64,000 bases of DNA, taken from the NCBI RefSeq assembly GCF_039543525.1, contig NZ_BAABJX010000033.1, positions 62,001 to 126,000 on the forward strand. Reading direction: 5' to 3'. The notes beneath the pieces are model-generated. The model was given only the letters and a program-made list of their open reading frames with translations. It made no database searches and was not told where the DNA came from. The position numbers and the translations under genes are program-made. Positions within the stretch are counted from its first letter, which is position 1; each line of letters begins with the position of its first letter. This DNA comes from Algivirga pacifica. Its GTDB lineage: Bacteria; Bacteroidota; Bacteroidia; Cytophagales; Flammeovirgaceae. Shown here piece after piece: positions 16,426 to 24,768 of the stretch.

Positions 16426-17775
16426 TTATTCAGCTTCAGTTTCCTTCACTTCTTTGACAAAGAATACCGCTACGGCACCCAAAATCATACAAACCCCGGC
16501 AAAAGCCAATAGAAGAATTGCTTGATTATTGAACAAAGCGATCAGCTGTCCACCGAACAAACCAGCAAAGATCTGAGGTCCGGCGATGGTGAAGTTAAAG
16601 ATTCCCATATACAATCCCATCTTATCTGAAGGTAATACCCCTGAAAGGATCGCATAAGGCATTGCCAAGATAGCCGCCCAAGCAATACCTACTCCTGCCA
16701 TAGAAAGGATCAGCATGTTCTTATCTGTAAACAACATCATAGAGATCAATCCAAGGCCACCTAGCGCCAAAGATATACTATAGACCATCTTACGGCTAGT
16801 CATCTCCGCCAACTTAGGCATAATCAAAGAGAAGATGGCTGCAAACAAACTATAGGCACCGAAGATCACCCCTGTCCAGTTACCTGCTTCGTTAAAGGCA
16901 GCTGAAGTCGCATCCCCTGGCTCCGTACCCCAAATATGCTGTGCAATCGCAGGAGTACTATATACCCACATAATATAAAGGGCTACCCAAGAGAAGAACT
17001 GTACCACTGCCAATTGCAGCATGGTCTTAGGTGTTTTCTTTAGTGTCGTAAAGAAAGATTCTTTCTCTACTTCCTCTGTTTCTTTTTTCTCTACTGGGTT
17101 GTATTTATAGTATAGTTCTGGCGGATACTCTTTCGTTCTGAAAGACGTCCACAATACGGAAAGGATTAGTGCTGACCCACCGATATAGAATGACCAAACT
17201 ACAGAATCTGGAATCTTTTCTCCTGCTGCAGGCTCATTGGCTACTCCTAATTGTGTTAGGATAAATGGCAGCAAAGATCCTACTACCGCACCTGTATTAA
17301 TCAAGAAACTCTGAATAGAATACCCAAGGTTACGTTGAGAAGCCGGTACCATATCCCCTACCAAAGCACGGAATGGTTGCATCGTAACATTAAAAGAGGC
17401 ATCCATGATTAATAGCATCAATGCACCGAAGAACATTGCCGGCATCAGTGCCGTAAAGATTTCTGAGTTAGGCATCAGGAACATGGCAATGGTTGCAAAT
17501 AATGCTCCTCCAAGGATAAATGGAATTCTACGTCCCAACTTTGTCCAAGTGTTATCACTCGCACCTCCAATGATCGGCTGAATGATAATCCCTGCGATCG
17601 GGGCCGCCAACCAGAAAAAGCCCAAATGATGCACATCCGCACCCAAGGCCTGTAAAATACGGCTCACATTACCATTCTGTAAAGCAAAACCAAACTGTAC
17701 CCCCAAAAAACCAAAACTGAGGTTCCATACCTGCCAAAAGCTTAAACGAGGCTTTTGTACTTTAGTCATTTCCAT
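16426..17775 (-). CDS. MFS transporter, SLC45/sugar-type
   Basis: A 449-residue major facilitator protein with 12 predicted membrane helices. The opening helix F-W-Q-V-W-N-L-S-F-G-F-L-G-V-Q-F-G-F-A-L-Q, then I-G-G-A-S-D-N-T-W-T-K-L-G-R-R-I-P-F in the loop 2-3 position (an R-R-x-P variant of the MFS loop motif), and a large cytoplasmic middle loop are typical of the SLC45/sucrose-maltose group in Bacteroidota. It should import a di- or monosaccharide with protons. No sugar enzyme is adjacent, so the substrate is open. Two direct repeats and a palindrome lie upstream and could be regulator sites. An alternative start two codons in is possible. Confidence 0.85.
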   Translation of the reverse strand: MEMTKVQKPRLSFWQVWNLSFGFLGVQFGFALQNGNVSRILQALGADVHHLGFFWLAAPIAGIIIQPIIGGASDNTWTKLGRRIPFILGGALFATIAMFLMPNSEIFTALMPAMFFGALMLLIMDASFNVTMQPFRALVGDMVPASQRNLGYSIQSFLINTGAVVGSLLPFILTQLGVANEPAAGEKIPDSVVWSFYIGGSALILSVLWTSFRTKEYPPELYYKYNPVEKKETEEVEKESFFTTLKKTPKTMLQLAVVQFFSWVALYIMWVYSTPAIAQHIWGTEPGDATSAAFNEAGNWTGVIFGAYSLFAAIFSLIMPKLAEMTSRKMVYSISLALGGLGLISMMLFTDKNMLILSMAGVGIAWAAILAMPYAILSGVLPSDKMGLYMGIFNFTIAGPQIFAGLFGGQLIALFNNQAILLLAFAGVCMILGAVAVFFVKEVKETEAE

Positions 17776-17778
17776 ATG

Positions 17779-17834
17779 TGCAAGTGTCTATAGTATTATG
17801 ATTATATTTTTACTTAAAATTTTGCAAGTGTCTA
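17779..17834 (-). promoter_or_regulatory. Direct repeats TGCAAGTGTCTA upstream of MFS gene
   Basis: The 12-base word TGCAAGTGTCTA occurs exactly twice, at 17779-17790 and 17823-17834, separated by 32 bases, within 60 bases of the transporter start. A perfect palindrome CAACCGGTTG (17932-17941), with the central CG seen in LacI-type operators, lies further up. Regulatory function is inferred. Confidence 0.45.
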
Positions 17835-17970
17835 AAGATAGAAACCTAGCGGACATTTCAAATATGATAACTGTCATCTTTTACATATAAATATTCCAAG
17901 ACTATCATTTATTAACTTTACAACCTCACAACAACCGGTTGCATAAAAGTAACCTACAAAACAAACAAAA

Positions 17971-17995
17971 AACGGGACCCTGTTAGATCCCGTTT
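17971..17995 (-). terminator. Terminator of the Lrp gene
   Basis: On the minus strand AACGGGA and TCCCGTT pair across an 11-base loop and are followed by TTTTTT. It lies 62 bases beyond the Lrp/AsnC stop. Confidence 0.75.
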
Positions 17996-18056
17996 ATTTA
18001 AAGAGCTGCCTCTTCTCAATAGTAAATTGTACTTTTCCAAGTAAGTCTATGATGTT

Positions 18057-18530
18057 TTATCGATCCAATGGAATTCCATAGCTTTGCTTCACCTCTCCCA
18101 TGACAAATGTACTATGAGAGCTAGCAATGCAATGAATAGCCCCAAGCTTATCCATTAGGAAGTTCTGATATGCTTTCATATCCTTGACTACCACCTTTAA
18201 CATAAAGTCATAGTCACCCGAAATACTATAACATTCTGTCACCTCTTCCAGGTTGACAATTTCATCTTCAAAAAGCTTTCCTGTTACCCGAGCATGTTCC
18301 TTTAAGTTAACATGACAGAAAACAATCAAATGCTTTCCTAACTTTTCTCGATTGAGCAGTGCCATATATCGAGAAATATAGCCCTCTTTCTCCAGACGCC
18401 TTACCCGTTCATACACAGGAGTCGGAGAAAGCGCTATTTTACGGGCAAGATCCTTGGTAGTAATGTCCGAATTAGCCTGTAAGTGTTCCAGTATTTTTAA
18501 GTCTATAGCATCCAGCTTTTCCATGTGCAA
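18057..18530 (-). CDS. Lrp/AsnC family transcriptional regulator
   Basis: A 157-residue feast/famine regulator. Residues 5-60 form the winged helix-turn-helix (L-D-A-I-D-L-K-I-L-E-H-L-Q, then S-P-T-P-V-Y-E-R-V-R-R-L-E). Residues ~70-145 form the RAM ligand-binding/oligomer domain, with E-C-Y-S-I-S-G-D-Y-D-F-M-L-K-V as its signature. Family members sense amino acids and control metabolism globally or locally. A second in-frame ATG two codons downstream (18524) is equally plausible. A near-consensus promoter ends about 10 bases upstream, so the leader is very short. Not adjacent to an obvious amino-acid target gene; proline dehydrogenase (24769) is a conceivable distant target. Confidence 0.9.
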   Translation of the reverse strand: MHMEKLDAIDLKILEHLQANSDITTKDLARKIALSPTPVYERVRRLEKEGYISRYMALLNREKLGKHLIVFCHVNLKEHARVTGKLFEDEIVNLEEVTECYSISGDYDFMLKVVVKDMKAYQNFLMDKLGAIHCIASSHSTFVMGEVKQSYGIPLDR

Positions 18531-18546
18531 TATGTTTGTCCTTGAT

Positions 18547-18578
18547 CAAAGATAAGACGATCTATTTATTCGTTGAAA
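18547..18578 (-). promoter_or_regulatory. Bacteroidota-type promoter of the Lrp gene
   Basis: On the minus strand TTTC (18578-18575), 20 bases, then TATCTTTG (18554-18547) matches TTTG-N20-TAnnTTTG. Its -33 box overlaps the end of the terminator hairpin of the cytochrome operon. Confidence 0.6.
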
Positions 18579-18640
18579 GAAAAAGGATGAAGGATTTAAA
18601 ACCTTCCAACAGGTCTTTCTCCTTCATCCTTTTTCTTTCA
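18574..18640 (-). terminator. 21-bp hairpin ending the ctaA-ctaB-coxIII operon
   Basis: 18574-18594 and 18620-18640 are perfect 21-base complements around a 25-base loop. The arms read as period-7 units (CTCCTTC, ATCCTTT, TTCTTTC), like the other heptamer arrays. It lies about 60 bases after the subunit III stop and is likely the operon terminator. Confidence 0.65.
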
Positions 18641-18650
18641 TCTCTTCTAT

Positions 18651-18678
18651 GGGAGCAACCACAAGGGTCGTCCTTCTC
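18651..18678. repeat. GGGCGACC-type palindrome, degenerate
   Basis: GGGAGCAACCACAAGGGTCG (starting 18651) followed by TCCTTCTC belongs to the family at 38364-38392 and 4387-4450. It lies directly after the subunit III stop on the complementary strand. Confidence 0.6.
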
Positions 18679-18699
18679 TTCCTTTCGGTTAAATACTAC

Positions 18700-19275
18700 C
18701 TATCTGTTAAACAAAAGGAAGAAAAACAGATATACCCATAGGATATCCAGAAAGTGCCAGTAAGTAGCACACATCTCTAAACGAACCAACGCTTTAGAGT
18801 GGATCTCCATCTTAAATACTGCAAAAAGAATCACAAACAAGTAAACTACTGCACTTACTACGTGCAACCCATGTACTCCTGTAATCACATATACAAAGGA
18901 TCCTGAAGGGTTACCTACAAAGTAAGCACTTACTTCTACCAAATGCTGCCATCCTATGACTTGCAGCACCAAGAAAATGGCACCCAAAATTGCCGTAATC
19001 ACAATAGCAATCTTAAGATTTGAGAAATTATCTTTCTTGGCTGAACGCATCGCCCAGAACATGGTAGCACTACTCGCTACAATCACGGCAGTACTGTAAT
19101 AAAATACCATTGGCAACTCAAACTCAAACCAATTACCTTCTGCTTGTCTTACAATATAGGCACTGGTAAAAGCCGCAAAGATCATGGTAATACTTACAAT
19201 AAATAGCCACATCGCAAATTTCTTGGGATGCACACTAAACGTTCTTTGGGGCTGATCTGTCATCATCTGTTCCAT
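18700..19275 (-). CDS. Cytochrome c oxidase subunit III
   Basis: A 191-residue heme-copper oxidase subunit III with five membrane helices, the short form common in Bacteroidota. Landmarks are P-K-K-F-A-M-W-L-F-I in the first helix, the G-W-Q-H-L segment, the T-G-V-H-G-L-H-V helix and the final Y-W-H-F-L-D-I-L-W-V. It stabilises the oxygen-reducing core at the inner membrane. It is the last gene of an operon with ctaA and ctaB, 42 bases after ctaB, so heme A synthesis and an oxidase subunit are co-expressed. Subunits I and II are not in this window. The start at 19275 gives a short polar N-terminus as usual. Confidence 0.9.
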   Translation of the reverse strand: MEQMMTDQPQRTFSVHPKKFAMWLFIVSITMIFAAFTSAYIVRQAEGNWFEFELPMVFYYSTAVIVASSATMFWAMRSAKKDNFSNLKIAIVITAILGAIFLVLQVIGWQHLVEVSAYFVGNPSGSFVYVITGVHGLHVVSAVVYLFVILFAVFKMEIHSKALVRLEMCATYWHFLDILWVYLFFFLLFNR

Positions 19276-19317
19276 TACTATTGTCGTTTATATATAATCT
19301 CTTCTTTTTCTAAATCA

Positions 19318-20226
19318 TTATACTTTGTCCACCAAGAAAGCAATCATTACTACTGGCAGATAAATAATAGAGGCAAACATCACTCTCAAAGCCGCTTTGT
19401 TGCTACGTTCTTTCCATAGTACTACACCTTGTGAAAGCACCATAAATGCGGCCAATACAGCAATAATCGCAGAGATATTTCCTGTAATCCCTAAGCCCAT
19501 GGGCAATACACCCAACGGCAGCAATACTAAAGAATAAGAAAGAATCTGCTTGACTGTACTTCCATCCTTTCTTCCAAAAGGAAGCATCTTCATTCCTACC
19601 TTCTTATACTCCTCATCTCCTATCCAGGCAATAGCCCAAAAGTGAGGGAACTGCCAGAAAAACTGAATAGCAAACAATACAATAGCCTCATGAGAAATTT
19701 CTCCCGTCATCGCTACCCATCCAATCAAAGGAGGAAATGCACCTGGAAATGCTCCTACCAATACCGATATCGGACTAATACGCTTCATTGGCGTATAGAC
19801 AAATCCATACAATATTAACGATAGAAGTGTCAACCAAGCCGTTAAAGGATTCAGTACTGTCCAAAGTAGTATAGAGCCCAAAGTAGCCATGACAACAATG
19901 AAAATAACAGCCTGTCTCTCCGAAATTTGCCCTGAAGGCAAAGGACGGTTCATCGTACGCTTCATTTGCTTATCCAGGTCTTTTTCAATCACCTGGTTGA
20001 TCGTATTGGCAGCCCCTGTCACCATAAAACTTCCGATGGTCAAGGCTAGCAAGCCCCACCAATCTATCGCTCCGTCAGATGCTAACAGAAAACCGCAAGC
20101 CCCTGTAAAGACCACCAACCAGGTTAGTCGTGGCTTGGCCAGCTCCCAGTACATCTTAAAATATCCCTGAGGAGCCTGGGAAGCTTCCTGCTCTGTTGTT
20201 GTATGGTTAATTACTTCTTGTTGCAT
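19318..20226 (-). CDS. ctaB: Protoheme IX farnesyltransferase (heme O synthase)
   Basis: A UbiA-family prenyltransferase of about 302 residues that adds a farnesyl group to heme B to make heme O, the precursor of heme A. It has about nine membrane helices. The prenyl-binding motif N-Q-V-I-E-K-D-L-D-K-Q-M-K-R-T-M-N-R-P-L is clear, and the second acidic site is W-I-G-D-E-E-Y. Three starts are possible: GTG 20265, ATG 20259 and ATG 20226. I chose the last because the earlier ones add charged residues and overlap the ctaA stop codon, but the choice is not decisive. It sits between ctaA and subunit III, matching the heme A pathway order. Confidence 0.9.
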   Translation of the reverse strand: MQQEVINHTTTEQEASQAPQGYFKMYWELAKPRLTWLVVFTGACGFLLASDGAIDWWGLLALTIGSFMVTGAANTINQVIEKDLDKQMKRTMNRPLPSGQISERQAVIFIVVMATLGSILLWTVLNPLTAWLTLLSLILYGFVYTPMKRISPISVLVGAFPGAFPPLIGWVAMTGEISHEAIVLFAIQFFWQFPHFWAIAWIGDEEYKKVGMKMLPFGRKDGSTVKQILSYSLVLLPLGVLPMGLGITGNISAIIAVLAAFMVLSQGVVLWKERSNKAALRVMFASIIYLPVVMIAFLVDKV

Positions 20227-20264
20227 CCTTCCTATTTCTTTATTTTCCCTAATTCCCATATGCA

Positions 20265-21278
20265 CTATACTGTTTCCAACTCCTCTGCCTTGTCAACCTT
20301 AGTGGTTAACATCACCTTCTCATAATTGACCAATAAGATCAAGTAAAACTGAAGTCCAAAAATCAACGCGCCCAATAACAAATGCAGCGGCTGTGTAAAG
20401 GCTGGAATAGCAAAATAAGCCATAATCACTCCAGTTAAGATTTCCATCCCTAACAACCCAAGTAAGATGATAGACCAATGATACAAGGACTCTTGCTTAC
20501 TAACACTTCCAATGATTAGCTTAGCCAAATAGGCATTGGCCAAGAAAACTACAATCGAGAAAGAACGGTGAATATAAAACATGATTCCCGTGTTTTCTAT
20601 CCATAAATGCCTTCCCGCTTCTCCCATACTATTGGCTACCGTATCAATCGCTTGTCTTACCTGTGTTCCAAATACCAATTGCAGAATTGACAAAACGACA
20701 ACAACCGCCAGCCATTTATTGATTTTTGGCACATTATTCACTTTAGGAATATGGCTTACAGCTCCATAGGACCTTGCTACGGCAAAAATAAGTACCCCTA
20801 CGGTCACTAATGCCAACAACATATGTCCAGTAATAATCACTGGCTTTAAATGAGTGGCAACCACTACACTTCCTAACCAGCCGTTGAACCCAACTAAAAC
20901 AAAAGCGGCCAAAGACATCCAAAACACCAGTCTGTCACGGCTCCAGTATTGTGTAGATAGCAATAGCGTAATAAAAACAAACAATCCTATCAATACCCCT
21001 ACCAGACGATTCACATACTCAATCCATGTCTTCAAGGCAGAAAAGTCTGCAATCTGCTTTCCCTCAATTGCAAAAACAGTTTTATAATCTGCAGGCAATT
21101 CGCTGATATCTGTCGGGGGAACCCATTGTCCAAAACACTGTGGCCAATCTGGACATCCCAAACCAGAACCTGTACTTCTTACAATTCCTCCCACTAGTAT
21201 CAGGAAGAATACCGCAACGATAGTGATCACACCAAATCGGCGATAATAACGTTCTCTACTGCTTGTTTTCTCTTGCAT
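20265..21278 (-). CDS. ctaA: Heme A synthase (CtaA/COX15)
   Basis: From ATG 21278 this is a 337-residue, eight-helix membrane protein that oxidises the C8 methyl of heme O to the formyl group of heme A. The N-terminal helix carries G-G-I-V-R-S-T-G-S-G-L-G-C-P-D-W-P-Q-C-F-G, diagnostic for the family. Conserved histidines lie in I-I-T-G-H-M-L, Y-I-H-R-S-F and the final T-Q-P-L-H-L-L. A longer frame to 21347 adds 23 residues without support. It is the first gene of a ctaA-ctaB-subunit III operon. The 411 bases upstream contain no clear promoter box. Confidence 0.92.
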   Translation of the reverse strand: MQEKTSSRERYYRRFGVITIVAVFFLILVGGIVRSTGSGLGCPDWPQCFGQWVPPTDISELPADYKTVFAIEGKQIADFSALKTWIEYVNRLVGVLIGLFVFITLLLSTQYWSRDRLVFWMSLAAFVLVGFNGWLGSVVVATHLKPVIITGHMLLALVTVGVLIFAVARSYGAVSHIPKVNNVPKINKWLAVVVVLSILQLVFGTQVRQAIDTVANSMGEAGRHLWIENTGIMFYIHRSFSIVVFLANAYLAKLIIGSVSKQESLYHWSIILLGLLGMEILTGVIMAYFAIPAFTQPLHLLLGALIFGLQFYLILLVNYEKVMLTTKVDKAEELETV

Positions 21279-21689
21279 GAATTTCTGCTTTAGGTTAATC
21301 CTCACCAAGAGGGATTGCTGGTAATTCCACTCCTGACATTGTCTCAACGACTTGTATTCCTAGATTGTTTTTTTTTATTGTCGCTTTTATACTCCTATCC
21401 TATCTACCTAAAGTATTACCCCTTCAACTAAAAGAATAGTCCTATAAAATGATGGCAAAGTTACAAAATGAAGTTATGTTGACAAAAGTCCTCTTTCAGA
21501 TTTTTTAACTTTCTGAGTCTATCATGCTGTGAGCAAGCCTACGCATTTCACATATTTCAAAGCTGCAAATTGTGTTTTTTATTGAATTATGAGTTATTTA
21601 ACCAATGTAAAGTACTGAAAACTCCCTGTAAACGAACCAAGGAGTATTCATTGACCACATAATCATCGCTAAATCAACTAGAAATAATC
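21279..21689. other. Divergent intergenic region, 411 bases
   Basis: Holds the upstream regions of ctaA (minus) and the DUF3467 gene (plus). A poly-T tract at 21368-21376 and A+T-rich sequence are visible. I find no TAnnTTTG with proper spacing, no repeat family member and no convincing ORF. Confidence 0.5.
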
Positions 21690-22013
21690 ATGGAAAAAGA
21701 CGAACAACAAGTTGCAGAGAACCAGATTAACATTGAACTAAATGAAGAAGTAGCAGAAGGAATCTATGCAAACCTTGCTATGATTGCCCACTCCAATAGC
21801 GAATTTGTTATTGATTTTATACGAATGATGCCAGGCGTACCCAAGGCAAAAGTAAAATCGAGAATTATCCTAACTCCTGAGCATGCCAAGAGATTATTGC
21901 ATGCCTTACAAGATAATATCCAACGCTATGAGCAAACCTTTGGTCCTATCAAGCGTACTGAGGAAGCCCCTAAGTTTCCAATGAATTTTGGAGGAACGAT
22001 GGGAGAAGCGTAA
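21690..22013 (+). CDS. DUF3467 protein
   Basis: A 107-residue soluble protein with the DUF3467 core: I-N-I-E-L-N-E-E-V-A-E-G-I-Y-A-N-L-A-M-I-A-H-S, E-F-V-I-D-F-I-R, and S-R-I-I-L-T-P-E-H-A-K-R-L-L-H-A-L. The family is widespread in bacteria and archaea, small and single-domain, with no assigned function. The gene is alone and followed by a perfect 22-bp terminator, so it is expressed as its own unit. Confident at family level only. Confidence 0.85.
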   Translation: MEKDEQQVAENQINIELNEEVAEGIYANLAMIAHSNSEFVIDFIRMMPGVPKAKVKSRIILTPEHAKRLLHALQDNIQRYEQTFGPIKRTEEAPKFPMNFGGTMGEA

Positions 22014-22017
22014 CAAA

Positions 22018-22062
22018 CTTAAAGGGGGAAGAAAAAATAGTATTTTTTCTTCCCCCTTTAAG
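22018..22062. terminator. 22-bp perfect hairpin after DUF3467 gene
   Basis: 22018-22039 pairs perfectly with 22041-22062 around a single G, with internal A6 and T6 tracts. This is a strong intrinsic terminator for the DUF3467 transcript. Confidence 0.85.
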
Positions 22063-22130
22063 CCCCAGCATGCAGCCAAGATCTACCTTTCCGACCTTAC
22101 CAATCACTAACCTATAACCACTTAAACAAT

Positions 22131-22979
22131 ATGAATTTTGATTTCGAATGGCAAACACAAGACCAGCTCACCTTAAGAGGCAAATGCTGGCTACCAGGTT
22201 CCGAACGTCCACAGGGACTTCTTTGCCTCATCCATGGCTTTGGTGAGCATATTGGTCGATATGAGCATGTTGCCCAATTTTTTAATCAACATGAAATCGG
22301 CCTAATCGGTTTTGACCAAAGGGGACATGGGCGTTCTGATGGTAAAAGAGGGGTAGTTCCCAGTTACGAGTCACTATTAGTGAATATCACAGAATTCCTA
22401 GCGCTTACGTATAGTAAGTTTCCCGAAGTCCCACTCTACCTCTATGGACACAGTATGGGAGGCAATATAGCTACCACATATTTATTAAGAGAACAACCTC
22501 GCATCATCAAAGCAGGAATCATCACCAGCCCATGGTATGAACTCACCAATCAACCTCCAAAACTGACGGTGAGTTTAGGAAAAATGATTAGCAACCTATA
22601 CCCTTCTTTTACCGTCTCTTCAGCTATTATTCCTGAAGACCTGTCTTCAGACCTGACAGTAGGCAAAAAATACATGGAAGATCCACTGGTACACAATAAG
22701 ATGGGGGGTACTTTATTTACAGGAGTGTCCAATGCCGGATTGTGGATATTGGAAAACACCGACAAACTGGTGCATCCTCTACTCATGATGCATGGTAAAG
22801 CGGATAATGTCACTTCTCAGAAAAGTAGCGAAAAATTTGCCCGAAAAGCCCCTAAAGGATTATTAAAGTACAAGGCATGGAATGGCATGAGACATGAATT
22901 GCACAATGAGCTAATTAAAGAAAAAGCGTTACAATATATACTGGACTTCCTGGAGGAAGTACAAGAGCCTCAGGTATAA
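22131..22979 (+). CDS. Alpha/beta hydrolase, monoacylglycerol lipase type
   Basis: A 282-residue serine hydrolase of the lysophospholipase/monoacylglycerol lipase group. The oxyanion region H-G-F-G-E-H is at 35-40, the nucleophile elbow G-H-S-M-G-G has Ser108, and F-D-Q-R-G-H-G-R-S precedes it. The acid and base are likely the Asp in G-K-A-D-N-V-T and the His in M-R-H-E-L-H-N-E. It lacks a signal peptide, so it acts in the cytoplasm or on the inner membrane face. It is flanked by terminators on both sides and is therefore a single-gene unit. The substrate (monoglyceride or lysophospholipid) is inferred from the family. Confidence 0.88.
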   Translation: MNFDFEWQTQDQLTLRGKCWLPGSERPQGLLCLIHGFGEHIGRYEHVAQFFNQHEIGLIGFDQRGHGRSDGKRGVVPSYESLLVNITEFLALTYSKFPEVPLYLYGHSMGGNIATTYLLREQPRIIKAGIITSPWYELTNQPPKLTVSLGKMISNLYPSFTVSSAIIPEDLSSDLTVGKKYMEDPLVHNKMGGTLFTGVSNAGLWILENTDKLVHPLLMMHGKADNVTSQKSSEKFARKAPKGLLKYKAWNGMRHELHNELIKEKALQYILDFLEEVQEPQV

Positions 22980-22984
22980 AAAAA

Positions 22985-23020
22985 TATGGCTCATCCGAAA
23001 TTAATCCAGGATGAGCCATA
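22985..23020. terminator. Bidirectional terminator, hydrolase/trxA
   Basis: TATGGCTCATCC and GGATGAGCCATA form a 12-bp stem flanked by an A-run on the left and a T-run on the right, between the convergent hydrolase and thioredoxin genes. Confidence 0.9.
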
Positions 23021-23038
23021 CTTTTTTATAAGAATTGC

Positions 23039-23365
23039 TTATGCTAGTTGAGCATCGATTTTAGATACCAATACATCTTTTGCAGAAGCACCTACTAACT
23101 TATCTACAACTTCTCCTCCCTTGAATACCAACATGGTAGGGATAGATCTTACACCATACTTAGCTGCTGCATTTGGGTTAGCATCTACGTCCAACTTCCC
23201 GATCACAGCTTTTCCTTCAAAATCGCCAGCAAGCTCATCTACTACTGGAGCCATCATGATACAAGGACCACACCATGTTGCCCAAAAATCTACCAATACT
23301 GGCTGATCTGAGTTCAATACTACTTCGTCGAAGTTTGCATCTGTGATTTCAATTGCCTTTGCCAT
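23039..23365 (-). CDS. trxA: Thioredoxin
   Basis: A 108-residue cytoplasmic thioredoxin that reduces protein disulfides using electrons from thioredoxin reductase. The active site is W31-C32-G33-P34-C35 preceded by V-D-F-W-A-T, and the cis-proline loop R-S-I-P-T-M-L follows near residue 75. The length is that of canonical TrxA. No signal peptide is present. It is a single gene sharing a bidirectional terminator with the hydrolase; no thioredoxin reductase is in the window. Confidence 0.95.
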   Translation of the reverse strand: MAKAIEITDANFDEVVLNSDQPVLVDFWATWCGPCIMMAPVVDELAGDFEGKAVIGKLDVDANPNAAAKYGVRSIPTMLVFKGGEVVDKLVGASAKDVLVSKIDAQLA

Positions 23366-23704
23366 TTGCTCGTAATTTATTTTTAATGAAAATATTTGTT
23401 TCTATTCACTACCACTGTTAGTGTACAGCGGTCATCTCATTGAAGACGTAAATTAAAACAATATCATAGTAAAAATGTTCAGGATACCTGCTTTTTTTTC
23501 AGCAGTGAGATAGACATTATTCGTTCCCCCACTGTTCAGGATGTCTAATTTCAATCATAAATGATTGAGTTCATATAGTTTAGTTATCCCCTAAACTATA
23601 ACCTTTCGGATTACCCTTACCACTTATAGGCCCGATATAATGACTTATTGGTTGTCGTTTAATTAAGATGGAATAATTAAACAATAAGAAAATCCGATAC
23701 TACC
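23366..23704. other. Intergenic region, 339 bases
   Basis: Lies between the nitroreductase 3' end and the thioredoxin 5' end. A degenerate heptamer hairpin at 23644-23688 (CTTATTG/TTTAATT pairing with AATTAAA/CAATAAG) follows the nitroreductase stop and may end its transcript. The thioredoxin promoter should lie around 23390-23470, but no box fits well. Confidence 0.5.
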
Positions 23705-24316
23705 CTAAGCTTCCCTCACCCAAGTGACCTTTTCCTGCACATCACCTCTCTGTCCTTCCTTTCCTCTCTGTTTCGGTACTCCAACATAAAAGAAACCTAA
23801 CAAACGATCCTTCAACCCGAGACCAAATAATTCCTTGGCAGCTTCCATATAGGTAATTCCTCCACTGGACCAATACCCTCCATACCCATAAGCCTCTATC
23901 GTGAGATACATATTTTGTACAGCACAAGCTACTGCTTCAATCTCCTCTACTTCAGGAATACGTTCTGTCTCCTGCCTATCCATACACACTGCAATAACAT
24001 GTGACGCTTGCATAGGCATTGCTGCTAATTTCTCTTCCTTGGCTTTATCATACTTTTCCATAACCGTGTGCTCACGATACATCTCAGACTGTATCTCACC
24101 TAACTTCTTTCGCCCCTCTCCTGCAAAAACAAAGAAACGCCACGGCTCTGTTCTTCCATGATTAGGAGCCCAATTGGCATTCTCCAACATCTGAAGGATC
24201 ACCTCTTCGGGCACCTCTTCTCCGGTGTACTCTTTAGGAAAATAAGAACGTCTGTTTTTTACTAATTGATTAAATGCCTCCGTATCATAAGGGGAGAGCG
24301 TATGTTTATCTGACAT
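23705..24316 (-). CDS. Nitroreductase family protein (YdjA-like)
   Basis: A 203-residue FMN-dependent oxidoreductase of the nitroreductase fold, similar in length to the minimal YdjA/TdsD-type enzymes. The FMN-binding R-R-S motif (N-R-R-S-Y-F-P) sits near residue 22, followed by W-A-P-N-H-G-R-T-E-P-W-R-F-F-V-F, and a late G-L-G-L-K-D-R-L-L-G-F-F-Y-V-G segment. Such enzymes reduce nitro compounds or quinones with NAD(P)H, or serve in specialised reactions; the natural substrate is not evident. Single gene, divergent from proline dehydrogenase. Confidence 0.88.
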   Translation of the reverse strand: MSDKHTLSPYDTEAFNQLVKNRRSYFPKEYTGEEVPEEVILQMLENANWAPNHGRTEPWRFFVFAGEGRKKLGEIQSEMYREHTVMEKYDKAKEEKLAAMPMQASHVIAVCMDRQETERIPEVEEIEAVACAVQNMYLTIEAYGYGGYWSSGGITYMEAAKELFGLGLKDRLLGFFYVGVPKQRGKEGQRGDVQEKVTWVREA

Positions 24317-24768
24317 AATGAAAGCGTTTATGTTATTAAATTCGTCCTGCCACCAACTAATTTTGTTTAATTCAACGATTCAAGAAAGCGGTTTGGCAGT
24401 ATGACAATTATTTATTCAAACTTAACTAAATATTAATTAACTAATAATGAGCGATATATTACCCCCACAAACAAGCGGCGAATTAATGTACACCAACCTA
24501 CTGAAAAACAACCCGCTTCATGCATAGGGTAAAATAGTATCAGGTTAAGTATATCTTGTACTATGTAATGTTTTAAAATTTTAACCTTATTAACAAATAT
24601 TCTTTAATGGTACTTTTGTAATAAGAGTATTGCTCTTATTTTGCCTCGAAAGGAACGTATGTCATTGCTTTTTTGTTATAAATTTGCGACTAATAAAAGT
24701 ATCCTATACTTCAAAGAAGGACATACCACTCCTACTAATAAGCATACTACACCATATAAGCTACCATC
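24317..24768. promoter_or_regulatory. Divergent intergenic region with two candidate -7 boxes for proline dehydrogenase
   Basis: In this 452-base gap TACTTTTG (24611-24618) and TAAATTTG (24679-24686) both match TAnnTTTG on the plus strand, 150 and 82 bases before the proline dehydrogenase start. Neither has an ideal -33 box. The left part is A+T-rich with no repeat or ORF I can support. Confidence 0.4.
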
